DNA of 64,000 nucleotides. It comes from NCEH01 sp043195095. GTDB taxonomy: Bacteria > Pseudomonadota > Alphaproteobacteria > Rhizobiales > Xanthobacteraceae. The position numbers and the translations under genes were made by a program. This document shows positions 47,237 through 56,109 of this stretch, piece by piece (the first letter of the stretch is position 1; each line of letters starts with the position of its first letter). The stretch is taken from NCBI RefSeq assembly GCF_043195095.1, contig NZ_JBAFWN010000006.1, one strand, 5' to 3'. The notes under the pieces were generated by a model. It was given only the letters and a program-made list of their open reading frames with translations, searched no databases and was not told where the DNA came from.

Positions 47237-48661
47237 ATGGGTAAGGTTACGGGGTTCCTGGAAATTGATCGGCGCGAGCAGAAGTATCAGCCCGCGTCCG
47301 ACCGCATTCGCCATTTTCGCGAATTCACCTTGCCCCTGCCCGACCCCGAGGTGGCGAACCAGGCCGCCCGCTGCATGGATTGCGGCATTCCCTTCTGCCA
47401 CGGTCCCACCGGCTGCCCGGTGCACAACCAGATCCCGGACTGGAACGACCTCGTCTATCAGGGCGATTGGGAGGAGGCCGCGCGCAACCTCCATTCCACC
47501 AATAATTTCCCCGAATTCACCGGCCGCATCTGCCCCGCCCCGTGCGAGGAAGCCTGCACGCTGAACCTGGAAGACGTGCCGGTCACCATCAAGACGGTGG
47601 AACAGGCGATCGCCGACAAGGCGTGGAAGAATGGCTGGATCAAGCCCGAGCCGGCGCAGGTGAAGACCGGGCGCTCGGTGGCCGTGGTTGGCTCCGGCCC
47701 CGCCGGCCTTGCCGCCGCCCAGCAGCTCGCCCGCGCGGGCCACGACGTGCACGTGTTCGAGCGCGAGCCCAAGGCCGGCGGCCTGCTGCGCTACGGCATT
47801 CCCGACTTCAAGATGGAAAAGGTGCACATCGACCGCCGCGTCGCCCAGATGGAGGCGGAAGGCGTCACCTTCCATTATGGCGTCAATGTCGGCGTCACGA
47901 AGCCGGTTCAGGAATTGCTCGACAATTACGACGCCGTGCTGCTGGCCGGCGGTTCGGAAGCCCCGCGCGACCCGCGCCTGCCGGGCCAGGAATTCGAGGG
48001 CGTGCATTTCGCCATGCCCTATCTGGTGCAGCAGAACCGCCGCGTCGGCGGCGAGGACGTGGGCCGCGAACATCCCCTGCTGGCGGCCGGCCGCCATGTG
48101 GTGGTGGTGGGCGGCGGCGACACCGCATCCGACTGCGTGGGCACCGCGTTCCGCCAGGGCGCGCTTTCGGTGTCCCAGCTCGATATCCGCCAGGTTCCCC
48201 CCATGAAGGAGGACAAGCTGGCGGTGTGGCCCTATTGGCCCACCAAGTTCCGCACCTCCTCCTCCCAGGCGGAAGGGGCCGAGCGCGAGTTCGCCTGCGC
48301 CACCCTCGGCATCGAGGGCCGCAACGGCCGCGTCACCGGCGTGAAGTGCGTGCGCGTGGACGAGCGCCGCGAGCCGATCCCCGGCACGGAATTCGTGCTG
48401 CGGGCCGATCTGGTGTTCCTCGCCATCGGCTTCGCCGCGCCGCTGCACGAAGGCATGCTGGACCAGTCCGGCGTCGCCTATGACAAGCGCGGCAATGTGG
48501 CGGCGGACGAGAGCGCCTATCTCACCTCCGTGCCCAAGCTCTATGCGGCCGGCGACATGCGCCGCGGCCAGTCGCTGGTGGTGTGGGCGATCCGCGAGGG
48601 CCGCCAGGCCGCGCACGCCATCGACAAGGACCTGATGGGCGAAACCACCCTGCCCCGCTGA
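47237..48661 (+). CDS. gltD: Glutamate synthase (NADPH) small subunit
   Basis: A 474-residue flavoprotein with the N-terminal cysteine motif CMDCGIPFC-x5-C plus C-x3-C for Fe-S clusters, the FAD site VVGSGPAGLAAAQQLARAG (about 154-172) and the NADPH site VVVGGGDTASDC. It passes electrons from NADPH to GltB. GGAGGGG sits before the ATG at 47237. The repeat element and 257-bp gap after gltB leave open whether it has its own promoter. Confidence 0.96.
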   Translation: MGKVTGFLEIDRREQKYQPASDRIRHFREFTLPLPDPEVANQAARCMDCGIPFCHGPTGCPVHNQIPDWNDLVYQGDWEEAARNLHSTNNFPEFTGRICPAPCEEACTLNLEDVPVTIKTVEQAIADKAWKNGWIKPEPAQVKTGRSVAVVGSGPAGLAAAQQLARAGHDVHVFEREPKAGGLLRYGIPDFKMEKVHIDRRVAQMEAEGVTFHYGVNVGVTKPVQELLDNYDAVLLAGGSEAPRDPRLPGQEFEGVHFAMPYLVQQNRRVGGEDVGREHPLLAAGRHVVVVGGGDTASDCVGTAFRQGALSVSQLDIRQVPPMKEDKLAVWPYWPTKFRTSSSQAEGAEREFACATLGIEGRNGRVTGVKCVRVDERREPIPGTEFVLRADLVFLAIGFAAPLHEGMLDQSGVAYDKRGNVAADESAYLTSVPKLYAAGDMRRGQSLVVWAIREGRQAAHAIDKDLMGETTLPR

Positions 48662-48870
48662 GGGCCGATCGCTTCGCCGCCGTAAGGCCGGGCTGGTCCC
48701 GGCCCTCTACGCGCGGCGGTCGCCGCGTGGGCCCGTGGGTTTGCCTTCGAAGACCGTGAAACGGGCCTCATCGCCCGAACGTCGGCGGAAATCGGCGGAA
48801 CATGGGGTTTCATTCCCCCGAACCGCCGCGGAGAGGTGCTTCTCCGCGCGATTCGTCTTCGCTAACCCAT

Positions 48871-48886
48871 TGTTTCACGTGAAACA
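48871..48886. other. parS: parS centromere site (ParB binding site)
   Basis: TGTTTCACGTGAAACA is a perfect 16-bp palindrome and equals the bacterial parS consensus (TGTTNCACGTGNAACA). ParB spreads from such sites, and most chromosomes have them clustered near the replication origin. It lies in the gap between gltD and the yqaA-type gene; no parAB genes or second copy are in the window. Confidence 0.9.
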
Positions 48887-48932
48887 TTTTTTGCAGATTG
48901 CCCGGAAACGTGCGCTTCCGCGTCCCGATTCT

Positions 48933-49514
48933 TCACATCAGATAGGCCGCCGCCAGCAGGCCGATCACCACCACCGCCAGAAGCCCGAGCGTCACGAGGC
49001 CGAGCCGCTTCTCGATGAAGTCCCGCGCCGCCGGTCCGAAATAGCGCAGCAGCGCCGCCAGCAGGAAGAAGCGCGCGCCCCGGGTGATCAGCGACAACAC
49101 CATGAACCAGAACAGGTTGTAATTGGCGAAGCCGGACGTGATGGTCACTAGCTTATAGGGAATGGGCGTGATCCCCTTCAGCAGGATCACCCAATGGCCG
49201 TAATGGGCATAGGCCTCACGGAAGCCTTCGACCTTCTGGCCGTAGCCATAGAGATTGATGAGGAACTGCCCGACGCTGTCATACAGCAGCGCGCCGATGG
49301 CATAGCCCACCAGCCCGCCGGCCACCGAGGACAAGGTGGCGATCAGCGCATAAGTCCAGGCCTTGTCCGGCCGGGCCAGGGTCATGGGCACCTGAAGCAC
49401 ATCCGGTGGAATGGGAAAGATGGAGCTCTCCGCAAACGAAACCACGCCGAGCGCCCATGGGGCGGACGGGCGCGCGGAATAGGCGATCACCCAATCATAG
49501 AGTTTGCGAAGCAT
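48933..49514 (-). CDS. YqaA/DedA-family membrane protein
   Basis: A 193-residue VTT-domain protein with hydrophobic segments at about 20-45, 55-80, 105-130 (ILLKGITPIPYKLVTITSG, the conserved G-x-x-x-R/P-type motif region) and 165-190. FPIPPDVLQVPM and TPIPYKLVTI are the diagnostic motifs. Members are linked to undecaprenyl-phosphate or other lipid translocation; for YqaA itself no firm function is known. The start at 49514 (MLRKLYDW) was chosen because the 67 codons upstream are low-complexity. Confidence 0.88.
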   Translation of the reverse strand: MLRKLYDWVIAYSARPSAPWALGVVSFAESSIFPIPPDVLQVPMTLARPDKAWTYALIATLSSVAGGLVGYAIGALLYDSVGQFLINLYGYGQKVEGFREAYAHYGHWVILLKGITPIPYKLVTITSGFANYNLFWFMVLSLITRGARFFLLAALLRYFGPAARDFIEKRLGLVTLGLLAVVVIGLLAAAYLM

Positions 49515-49792
49515 CTGGATTCTTTGCGGTGCGGGAGGCTTGGGCGGGGGTCTAGACGCGGCGCGCGCGCCTGTCCAGACGGGTGTGGATGGCCGACATT
49601 GGTAGAGTTGCATGCTGCGATGCAGAAAGGTAGGAACCAGTCGCACCTCTGCGACATTAACCACCTTGAAATGCGGACGGTGGGCGCAGCCCTCCGGTGA
49701 GCCGGGTTTAACCAAATGGGAACCAGTGTGGCGGCAACGTGTCGCCAGCCGCGGTCCCTTTTGGGGACCAGATTTTAGTTACGAGATCCGTC

Positions 49793-49912
49793 ATGCTGAA
49801 GCGCATCGCCGTATTTGCCGTCCTCGTCCTCGGTTACGCCCTCACCGGCGTCGCGCTCAACGCCGGTGACTTCGGTCGCACCGGCGCACCGGTGGCCATG
49901 GCCGCCGAGTGA
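49793..49912 (+). CDS. Possible 39-residue membrane or secreted peptide
   Basis: ATG at 49793 opens a 40-codon frame: a basic start (MLKR), a hydrophobic helix (IAVFAVLVLGYALTGVAL) and a short polar tail ending AAE. A hairpin (GGTCCC / GGGACC, 49753-49769) precedes it and a strong palindrome follows. The ribosome-binding site is poor (GAG only), so support is moderate to low. It resembles the short single-TM proteins often missed in annotation. Confidence 0.4.
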   Translation: MLKRIAVFAVLVLGYALTGVALNAGDFGRTGAPVAMAAE

Positions 49913-49934
49913 TCCTCTCCATCGCGTGATCCTC

Positions 49935-49958
49935 TCCGCCGGGCCGCGGCCCGGCGGA
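49935..49958. terminator. 24-bp perfect palindrome
   Basis: TCCGCCGGGCCG / CGGCCCGGCGGA is a perfect GC-rich palindrome 22 bases after the small ORF. It may act as a terminator, though no T-run follows. The rest of 49959-50256 holds no supported gene. Confidence 0.4.
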
Positions 49959-50256
49959 TTGCGCCCCGTCGCGGATCGTGCCGCTTCTCCTGTTTTGAGC
50001 TATCCCCTTGGTCCGCCGCACGCTTCGATCACAGATCGGCGTTGCGCGCCCGCGTTGCCACCACCGCATAAAGAGAGGCCGGCCCGAAACCCGGACCGGC
50101 CCAAGATGCTCTGGAGGGAGGCGTGGTCCGCCCTCGCGGGCGGGAAAGAATTGACGGGCCCCGGCGCCGGTGCCCCGCCCGGCCCTGGCCGCGACGAGGC
50201 CCGTCTTGCCCCGGGCGCGGGTTTGGGCGCGCGCCCAGGGCAATCCTGAAACATCG

Positions 50257-50278
50257 CGGGCCGACAGGAGTCGGCCCG
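50257..50278 (-). terminator. Hairpin after the PanE-family gene
   Basis: A 9-bp stem (CGGGCCGAC / GTCGGCCCG) with a 4-base loop lies 13 bases after the stop of the minus-strand gene at 50292. Only a weak T-rich stretch follows. Confidence 0.5.
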
Positions 50279-50291
50279 GTTCGCGCACAGC

Positions 50292-51329
50292 TTAGTGCGC
50301 GACAGCCTTTGCAGAGGTGAGGTCGGCGGCGGTCAGGGGCGGGCAGGACAGATGCCCGCCGAGGCCGGCAACCGCAGCCCGCTGGCGCACCAGGGCCAGC
50401 ACCACGTCGAGGGTGGGGGTGGGCACATCCACCAGGCGCCCCATTTCCTGCACCACCGTGACCAGCGGGTCGATTTCCATCGGCCGGTCCCGCTCCAGGT
50501 CCTGGAGCATGGAGGTCTTGTGCGCGCCCACGGCGCCGGCGCCATTGATGCGGCGTTCGACATCCACGCGGAAGTTGACACCCAGCCGGTTGGCGATGGT
50601 CTGCGCCTCAATCATCATGGAGCGGGCGACGGCGCGGGTATCGGGATCGGAGGCGATCACGTCGAGCGTCGCATGGGTCAGCGCGCTGATGGGGTTGAAG
50701 CAGAGATTGCCCCACAGCTTGAGCCACAGCTCATCGCGGATATTCTCCAGCACCGGCGCGCGCAGGCCGGCCTTGCCCATCATCTCGCTGAGGCGCTCGA
50801 CCCGGGCGCTCTTCTCGCCCGAAGGCTCGCCGATCGGGAACTTGTCGCCATAGACGTGCTGGATGACGCCGGGAGCGACCACCTCGGTGGCCGGATAGAC
50901 GATGCAGCCGATGGCGCGCTCGGGGCGCAGCACGTCCCACTGCTTTCCACCCGGATCAATGCTTTCCAGCGTGCGGCCTTCCAGGGCGCCGCCGGACTTG
51001 TAGAAATACCAATAGGGCACGCCGTTCACGGCGGTGACGACGCTGGTGTCATTTCCAAGCAGCGGCCGCATGCGGTCCACCACGCTCGGCACCGAATGGG
51101 CCTTGAGGGCGATGAAGACATAATCCTGCGGGCCGAGTTCGGCGGGATCGTCGGTCGCGCGCACCTTGGCGACGCGCTCCTCGCCATTGATCAGCAGCTT
51201 GACGCCGTTCTGCTGCATCGCTTCCAGATGCCCACCCCGCGCCACGAGGCTGACCTCGGCGCCGGCCAGCGACAGCTGCACGCCCAGATACCCGCCGATG
51301 GCCCCCGCCCCGTAAATGCAAACCTTCAT
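50292..51329 (-). CDS. 2-dehydropantoate 2-reductase family protein, candidate oxalyl-CoA reductase (PanE2-like)
   Basis: A 345-residue NADPH enzyme of the ApbA/PanE family: VCIYGAGAIGGYLG (nucleotide site), VFIALKAHSVP, the conserved Lys in DELWLKLWGNLCFNPISALT, and DRPMEIDPL with the late Glu/Asp. It is longer than typical PanE (about 300). In Methylobacterium extorquens AM1 a PanE-family protein, PanE2, is the oxalyl-CoA reductase that turns oxalyl-CoA into glyoxylate; this gene lies in the same region as oxc and two frc genes. That role is therefore likely but inferred. GGGAGGG precedes the ATG. It is divergent from the IclR gene. Confidence 0.85.
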   Translation of the reverse strand: MKVCIYGAGAIGGYLGVQLSLAGAEVSLVARGGHLEAMQQNGVKLLINGEERVAKVRATDDPAELGPQDYVFIALKAHSVPSVVDRMRPLLGNDTSVVTAVNGVPYWYFYKSGGALEGRTLESIDPGGKQWDVLRPERAIGCIVYPATEVVAPGVIQHVYGDKFPIGEPSGEKSARVERLSEMMGKAGLRAPVLENIRDELWLKLWGNLCFNPISALTHATLDVIASDPDTRAVARSMMIEAQTIANRLGVNFRVDVERRINGAGAVGAHKTSMLQDLERDRPMEIDPLVTVVQEMGRLVDVPTPTLDVVLALVRQRAAVAGLGGHLSCPPLTAADLTSAKAVAH

Positions 51330-51370
51330 GGCGCTGCCCTCCCATGCCTCGAGCTTCGCACTCGAATGCC

Positions 51371-51383
51371 GTATAATGTATAC
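51371..51383. promoter_or_regulatory. Palindromic operator candidate, panE-like/IclR divergent region
   Basis: GTATA-ATG-TATAC is a perfect inverted repeat in an AT-rich patch 42 bases before the PanE-like start, between divergent genes. IclR proteins commonly bind such short AT-rich palindromes next to their own gene. A similar TATTGTAT / ATACAATA pair occurs in front of the tctC gene. Confidence 0.5.
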
Positions 51384-51551
51384 CAGAAAATCAGACGACC
51401 AATGCCGTCGTCAAATCCTATTTCATGATATTCGTGAGAAATCTTTCCAGAATGTGGAAAATTGTCACAGTGGCTCGCCGCACCCCGGTTTCGCTGTAAG
51501 GTGCGGCCCGCTGGTTTCCGTCACGGAGCCATGAATTGGGCGAGTCCACCC

Positions 51552-52403
51552 ATGCCAGATACCGAGATCCTGCCCCGCCGCCGCGGCCGTCCCGCCTCCA
51601 CCGCCCCGGATGCGGGTGGAGAGGTCCAGTCGCTGGATCGCGCGGTGGCGCTGCTGCGCGTGCTTGCGGACGCCGACGGGATGAGCCTGTCGGATATTGC
51701 CAAGAAGGCGGATCTGCCGGCCTCCACCGTGCATCGCCTGCTGGCGACCTTGCAGAAGCGCCAGCTGGTGAACCACGACCATGAGAACGGGCTATGGACA
51801 GTAGGCCTCGGCCTGTTCCGCATCGGCGCGGCGTACCTGCGCATCCGCAAGCTGCCGGATATCGGCCGGCCGGTCATCCGGCGCCTGCTGCATGAGACCG
51901 ACGAGACGGTGAACCTTGCCATGTTCGACGGCAACGAACTGGTGGTCGTGGCCCAGGCGGAGGGACATTCGGCGGTGCGGGCGTTCTTCCGGCTCGGCGC
52001 GCGCCTGCCACTCCACGCCACGGCTGCGGGAAAAGGCATCCTGGCCGTGGCGAGCCCGGCGTTCCGGGGCGCCTGTCTCGCGCAGATGCGCTACGAAGCC
52101 TTCACGGTACGCACCCACCGCACGGAGCGCTCGCTCATGGACGATGTGAGCGCGATCGAGTCCCGCGGCTTCGCCATTGATGACGAAGAGCACACCCTCG
52201 GCATGCGGGCGGTGGCGGCGCCGATCTTCAACGAATGGCGCGAACCCATCGGCGCGGTATCGGTCTCCGGGCCGGCGGTGCGCATGAGCGACGACCGGAT
52301 CGCGCGCCTGGGACCGCGCATCGCCTCAGCTGCCGAGCAGATGACGCGCCTGTATTCCGGCGCCGACGAAGTACTGCCACCGGAATTCGTCGTCTATCGC
52401 TGA
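51552..52403 (+). CDS. IclR family transcriptional regulator
   Basis: A regulator of about 283 residues. The helix-turn-helix lies in LDRAVALLRVLADADGMSLSDIAKKADLPASTVHRLLATLQKR; the ligand domain has the IclR pattern (RRLLHETDETVNLAMFDG, LPLHATAAGKGILA, DEEHTLGMRAVAAPIF, GAVSVSGPAVRM). I place the start at ATG 51552 (GGGCGAG upstream), with ATG 51531 possible. It is divergent from the PanE-like gene and upstream of the tct genes, so it may control entry of oxalate or glyoxylate metabolism. Confidence 0.9.
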   Translation: MPDTEILPRRRGRPASTAPDAGGEVQSLDRAVALLRVLADADGMSLSDIAKKADLPASTVHRLLATLQKRQLVNHDHENGLWTVGLGLFRIGAAYLRIRKLPDIGRPVIRRLLHETDETVNLAMFDGNELVVVAQAEGHSAVRAFFRLGARLPLHATAAGKGILAVASPAFRGACLAQMRYEAFTVRTHRTERSLMDDVSAIESRGFAIDDEEHTLGMRAVAAPIFNEWREPIGAVSVSGPAVRMSDDRIARLGPRIASAAEQMTRLYSGADEVLPPEFVVYR

Positions 52404-52853
52404 AGGCGGCGGGCAGCGGGGCGTCGGCGCCGTTTCCGGTCGAGTGACGTAGGTATTCGGGTGATCGGTTTTTACCGAGCCACGCGGAGACCTTTTGCGC
52501 GGCCCCGGAACTGCATTCCCCTCACGCCTTTCGCGCACACCGACCAAACATGCGGCCGGCGCGAGCGCTGTCGCGCAATGACTTTGCTGCATCGCACTCG
52601 ATTTTATTGCGGCTGCAGCGGTAGATTGCCGGAAGTTGGCTCTGATTTTCTGGCATATTGTATTATTTATTTTAATTTGAAGTATTCGGCGCACGATATG
52701 CCCGAGCGTCAATTTCATTTGCGCGCCTTTGACATACAATATACTCTTCTCTGATCCGCTCCTAGCCAGAGTGGCAATAAAAGCAGCTACGTCAGCACGT
52801 TAGGGAAGGTGATCCGCTTACTTAAGAAAGCGGACGATCGGGAGGAAAAAGGA
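52404..52853 (+). promoter_or_regulatory. Upstream region of the tctCBA operon
   Basis: This 450-bp gap holds no supported gene. From about 52600 it is strikingly AT-rich. ATATTGTAT (52655-52663) and ATACAATAT (52734-52742) are an inverted pair about 70 bases apart; TTTGACATACAATATACT (52728-52745) contains a -35-like TTGACA and a -10-like TATACT that cannot both belong to one promoter. Promoter and operator use here is likely; the exact start is not determinable. Confidence 0.45.
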
Positions 52854-53867
52854 ATGCGTTTGGCCCTAGCCAATTCCGTGAAGCAGTTCGCGGCTGTTCT
52901 GGCCGCCACGGCGGCCTTGTCGCCCTTGCCCGCGCTTGCGTGGGAGCCCACGAAGAATGTGGAATTCATCGTTCCCGCCGGCACCGGCGGCGGCGCCGAC
53001 CAGATGGCCCGCGTCATTCAGGGTATTATTCAGAAGAACAATCTGATGAACCAGTCGATGGTGGTCATCAACAAGTCCGGCGGCGCGGGTGCCGAAGGCT
53101 TCCTCGACATGAAGGGATCCGTCGGAAACCCGCACAAGATCATCATTTCTCTGTCCAACATCTTCACGACCCCGCTCGCCACCGGCGTGCCGTTCAAATG
53201 GGACGACCTGACGCCGGTCTCCATGCTGGCGCTCGACGAATTCGTGCTGTGGGTGAATGCCAAGGCGCCCTATTCCGACGTGAAGGGCTATCTCGAAGCC
53301 CTGAAGAGCGCGGCCCCCGGCGGCGAATTCAAGATGGGCGGCACCGGCTCCAAGCAGGAAGACCAGATCATCACCGCCGCCATCGAGCAGAAGACCGGCG
53401 CCAAGTTCATCTATGTCCCGTACAAGGGCGGCGGAGACGTCGCGGCGCAGCTGGTCGGCGGGCACGTGACCTCCTCCGTCAACAACCCCATCGAGGCGGT
53501 TTCGCAATGGCGCGCCGGCGAACTGAAGCCGCTGTGCGTGTTCGATGACGTCCGCCTCAACTACAAGACGCCCGTCACCACCGACAAGTCTTGGAACGAT
53601 ATCCCGACCTGCAAGGAAGGCGGGCTCGACATCGAATACCTGATGCTGCGCGGCATCTTCATGGCGCCCAAGGTCACCAAGGACCAGGTCGATTATTACG
53701 TCGATCTGTTCAAGCGCGTGCGCGCGACGAAGGACTGGGCAGACTTCATGGAGAAGGGCGCGTTCAACACCTCCGCTCTGACCGGTGAAGAGTACAAGGC
53801 CTGGCTCGGCAAGGCCGCCGATACACATCGCACGCTCATGGAGAAGGCGGGCTTCATCGCCAAGTGA
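52854..53867 (+). CDS. Tripartite tricarboxylate transporter binding protein (TctC/Bug family)
   Basis: A 337-residue periplasmic protein with a signal peptide (LANSVKQFAAVLAATAALSPLPALA, cleavage near residue 30) and the Bug pattern: VEFIVPAGTGGGADQMAR, VVINKSGGAGAEGFLDM, FKMGGTGSKQEDQI, FIYVPYKGGGDVAAQLVGGHV. The start at 52854 has GGAGG. Bug proteins bind carboxylates or related small acids through two water-bridged loops. With TctB and TctA following and oxc/frc downstream, oxalate or a related dicarboxylate is a plausible ligand; this is inference. Confidence 0.9.
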   Translation: MRLALANSVKQFAAVLAATAALSPLPALAWEPTKNVEFIVPAGTGGGADQMARVIQGIIQKNNLMNQSMVVINKSGGAGAEGFLDMKGSVGNPHKIIISLSNIFTTPLATGVPFKWDDLTPVSMLALDEFVLWVNAKAPYSDVKGYLEALKSAAPGGEFKMGGTGSKQEDQIITAAIEQKTGAKFIYVPYKGGGDVAAQLVGGHVTSSVNNPIEAVSQWRAGELKPLCVFDDVRLNYKTPVTTDKSWNDIPTCKEGGLDIEYLMLRGIFMAPKVTKDQVDYYVDLFKRVRATKDWADFMEKGAFNTSALTGEEYKAWLGKAADTHRTLMEKAGFIAK

Positions 53868-53937
53868 TGGACCGCCGGGGCGCCCCCCCGCCCCGGCACC
53901 CATCTGCGGCGGTGATCTCCAAAGGGAGGTTGCAAGC

Positions 53938-54444
53938 ATGTCATCGGACGTCGAAAAGACCGAGAAAACAGTCTCAAACCGCACGATGAACGTCGTCGTC
54001 GCGCTCATCTTCATGGCGCTCGCCGTGGTGGTGATGACCGACAGCTGGCGAGTCGGCGCGCGCTGGGCGGAAGACGGCCCGCAGGCCGGCTATTTCCCCT
54101 TCTATATCGGCCTCATCATGTTTATCGCCAGCGTGGGCACGCTGGTGCAGAACCTCATCACGAAGACTCCCGACCTGACCAATTTCGTCGATCGCGAGCC
54201 CTTCATGCAGGTGCTGAAGGTTCTTGTGCCCACCATTGTCTATGCGATCCTGATTACCCTGATCGGCATCTACGTTGCCTCGGTCATCTTCATCGCCTTC
54301 TTCATGTGGTGGCTCGGCAAGTACAAGCTGCCCATTATCCTCCCGGTCGCCATCGGCGTTCCGCTGGCCCTGTTCGTGATGTTCGAGATCTGGTTCCTGG
54401 TGCCCCTGCCCAAGGGCCCGCTGGAAACAGCATTCGGCTATTGA
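53938..54444 (+). CDS. Tripartite tricarboxylate transporter small membrane subunit (TctB)
   Basis: A 168-residue protein with four hydrophobic segments (about 17-35, 48-70, 92-115, 120-150) and the TctB pattern (GPQAGYFPFYIGLIMFIASVGTLV; WWLGKYKLP). The start at 53938 has AAAGGGAGG upstream and lies 70 bases after tctC. It assembles with TctA as the membrane part of a Na+ or H+ driven carboxylate transporter. Confidence 0.88.
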   Translation: MSSDVEKTEKTVSNRTMNVVVALIFMALAVVVMTDSWRVGARWAEDGPQAGYFPFYIGLIMFIASVGTLVQNLITKTPDLTNFVDREPFMQVLKVLVPTIVYAILITLIGIYVASVIFIAFFMWWLGKYKLPIILPVAIGVPLALFVMFEIWFLVPLPKGPLETAFGY

Positions 54445-54594
54445 TCGCGGCCGCCCGCGCGCCGGGCGCCCGCCAATCCGCAGGTCCCGCGCCGTCCCGG
54501 CTCAGCCGCGACGCCGACCCGACCGCATCCGCCGCCAAAAACACAACACCCGCATGTCCAGGCAAGGGTTGCCGGGGCCGAGGGGAGGAATTCC

Positions 54595-56109
54595 GTGGAA
54601 GCGCTCACATCACTCATCGGAGGTTTTTCCGTCCTCGCCGATCCGATGAACATCGTCTACATGTTCGTCGGCATCGCGCTGGGCGTGCTGATCGGCGTGC
54701 TGCCGGGCCTCGGGGGCGCCAATGGCGTCGCCATCCTGCTGCCGCTGACCTTTTCCATGTCGCCGGTCTCGGCGATCATCATGCTCTCGTCGATCTATTG
54801 GGGGGCGCTGTTCGGCGGCGCCATCACGTCGATCCTGTTCAACATTCCAGGTGAACCCTGGTCCGTTGCGACAACATTCGACGGGCATCCCATGGCCCAG
54901 AAGGGCAAGGCGGGCGAAGCGCTGACCGGGGCCTTCACCGGCTCCTTCATCGGCGCCTTCTTCGCCGTGCTGCTCATCACCTTCCTGGCCCCGGTGATCG
55001 CCAAGTTCGCGCTGCAATTCGGCCCCGCTGAATTCTTCGCGGTCTATCTGCTCACCTTCTGCTCGTTCGTGGGCATGGGGCGCGAATCGCCATTCAAGGT
55101 GCTCGCGGCCATGACGCTGGGCTTCGCCTTGGCGGCGGTGGGCATTGATACCGTGACCGGCCAGCTGCGCATGACCTTCGGGTCGGTGGAGCTGCTGCGC
55201 GGCTTCGACTTCCTGGTGGCGGTCATCGGCCTGTTCGGGGTGGGCGAAATCCTCCTGACCATGGAAGAGGGCCTCGCCTTCAAGGGCAAGAGCGCCAAGA
55301 TCAACCCGAAGGTGGTGTTCCAGACCTGGGCCCAGTTGCCAAAGTATTGGGCCGGCATGCTGCGCTCGGCGGTGGTCGGCTGCTGGATGGGCATCACCCC
55401 CGGCGGGGCGACGCCCGCCTCCTTCATGAGCTACGGCCTTGCCAAGAAGTTCTCCAAGAACGGGGCTAACTTCGGCAAGGGCGAATTGGAAGGCGTCGTG
55501 ATGCCGGAAGTGGCGGCCCATGCGGCCGGCACCTCGGCCCTGCTCCCCATGCTGACCCTCGGCATCCCCGGCTCGCCCACGGCAGCGGTGCTGCTCGGCG
55601 GCCTGCTGATCTGGGGCCTGCAGCCCGGTCCCCTCCTGTTCGTCGAGCAGAAGGACTTCGTGTGGGGCCTGATCGCCTCGATCTATCTCGGCAATATCGC
55701 CGGCCTGATCGTGGTGCTCACCACCGTCCCGCTGTTCGCCGCAATCCTGCGCATCCCGTTCAGCGTGATTGCGCCGATCATCCTGGTGATCTGCGCGGTG
55801 GGGGCCTACACGGTGCACAATGCCGGCCTGGACATCGCCGTGATGCTGGTGTTCGGCGTCGTCGGCTACGTGTTCAAGAAGCTCGACTATCCCCTGGCGC
55901 CCCTGGTTCTCGCCTTGGTGCTCGGAGACATGGCGGAAAGCTCGTTCCGCCAGGCCATGCTGGTGTCGCAAGGCCATCTCTCCATCTTCTGGTCGAACCC
56001 GCTGGTGGGCACCATCGTGACCCTGGCCCTGGTCATGCTGTTCTGGCCGGCCATCAGCGCCATCAAGGCGCGGATGACCAAGGGCACCCGGCACGCCGCG
56101 GCAGAATAA
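54595..56109 (+). CDS. Tripartite tricarboxylate transporter large membrane subunit (TctA)
   Basis: A 504-residue protein with about twelve hydrophobic segments. The family signature LIGVLPGLGGANGVAILLPLTF (about 30-51) and the second conserved GIPGSPTAAVLLGGLLIWGLQPGP, GEPWSVATTFDGHPMAQKGKAGEAL are present. It starts with GTG at 54595, preceded by GGGGAGGAA. It follows tctB after 150 bases, a gap that has GC-rich sequence without a gene. Confidence 0.93.
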   Translation: MEALTSLIGGFSVLADPMNIVYMFVGIALGVLIGVLPGLGGANGVAILLPLTFSMSPVSAIIMLSSIYWGALFGGAITSILFNIPGEPWSVATTFDGHPMAQKGKAGEALTGAFTGSFIGAFFAVLLITFLAPVIAKFALQFGPAEFFAVYLLTFCSFVGMGRESPFKVLAAMTLGFALAAVGIDTVTGQLRMTFGSVELLRGFDFLVAVIGLFGVGEILLTMEEGLAFKGKSAKINPKVVFQTWAQLPKYWAGMLRSAVVGCWMGITPGGATPASFMSYGLAKKFSKNGANFGKGELEGVVMPEVAAHAAGTSALLPMLTLGIPGSPTAAVLLGGLLIWGLQPGPLLFVEQKDFVWGLIASIYLGNIAGLIVVLTTVPLFAAILRIPFSVIAPIILVICAVGAYTVHNAGLDIAVMLVFGVVGYVFKKLDYPLAPLVLALVLGDMAESSFRQAMLVSQGHLSIFWSNPLVGTIVTLALVMLFWPAISAIKARMTKGTRHAAAE

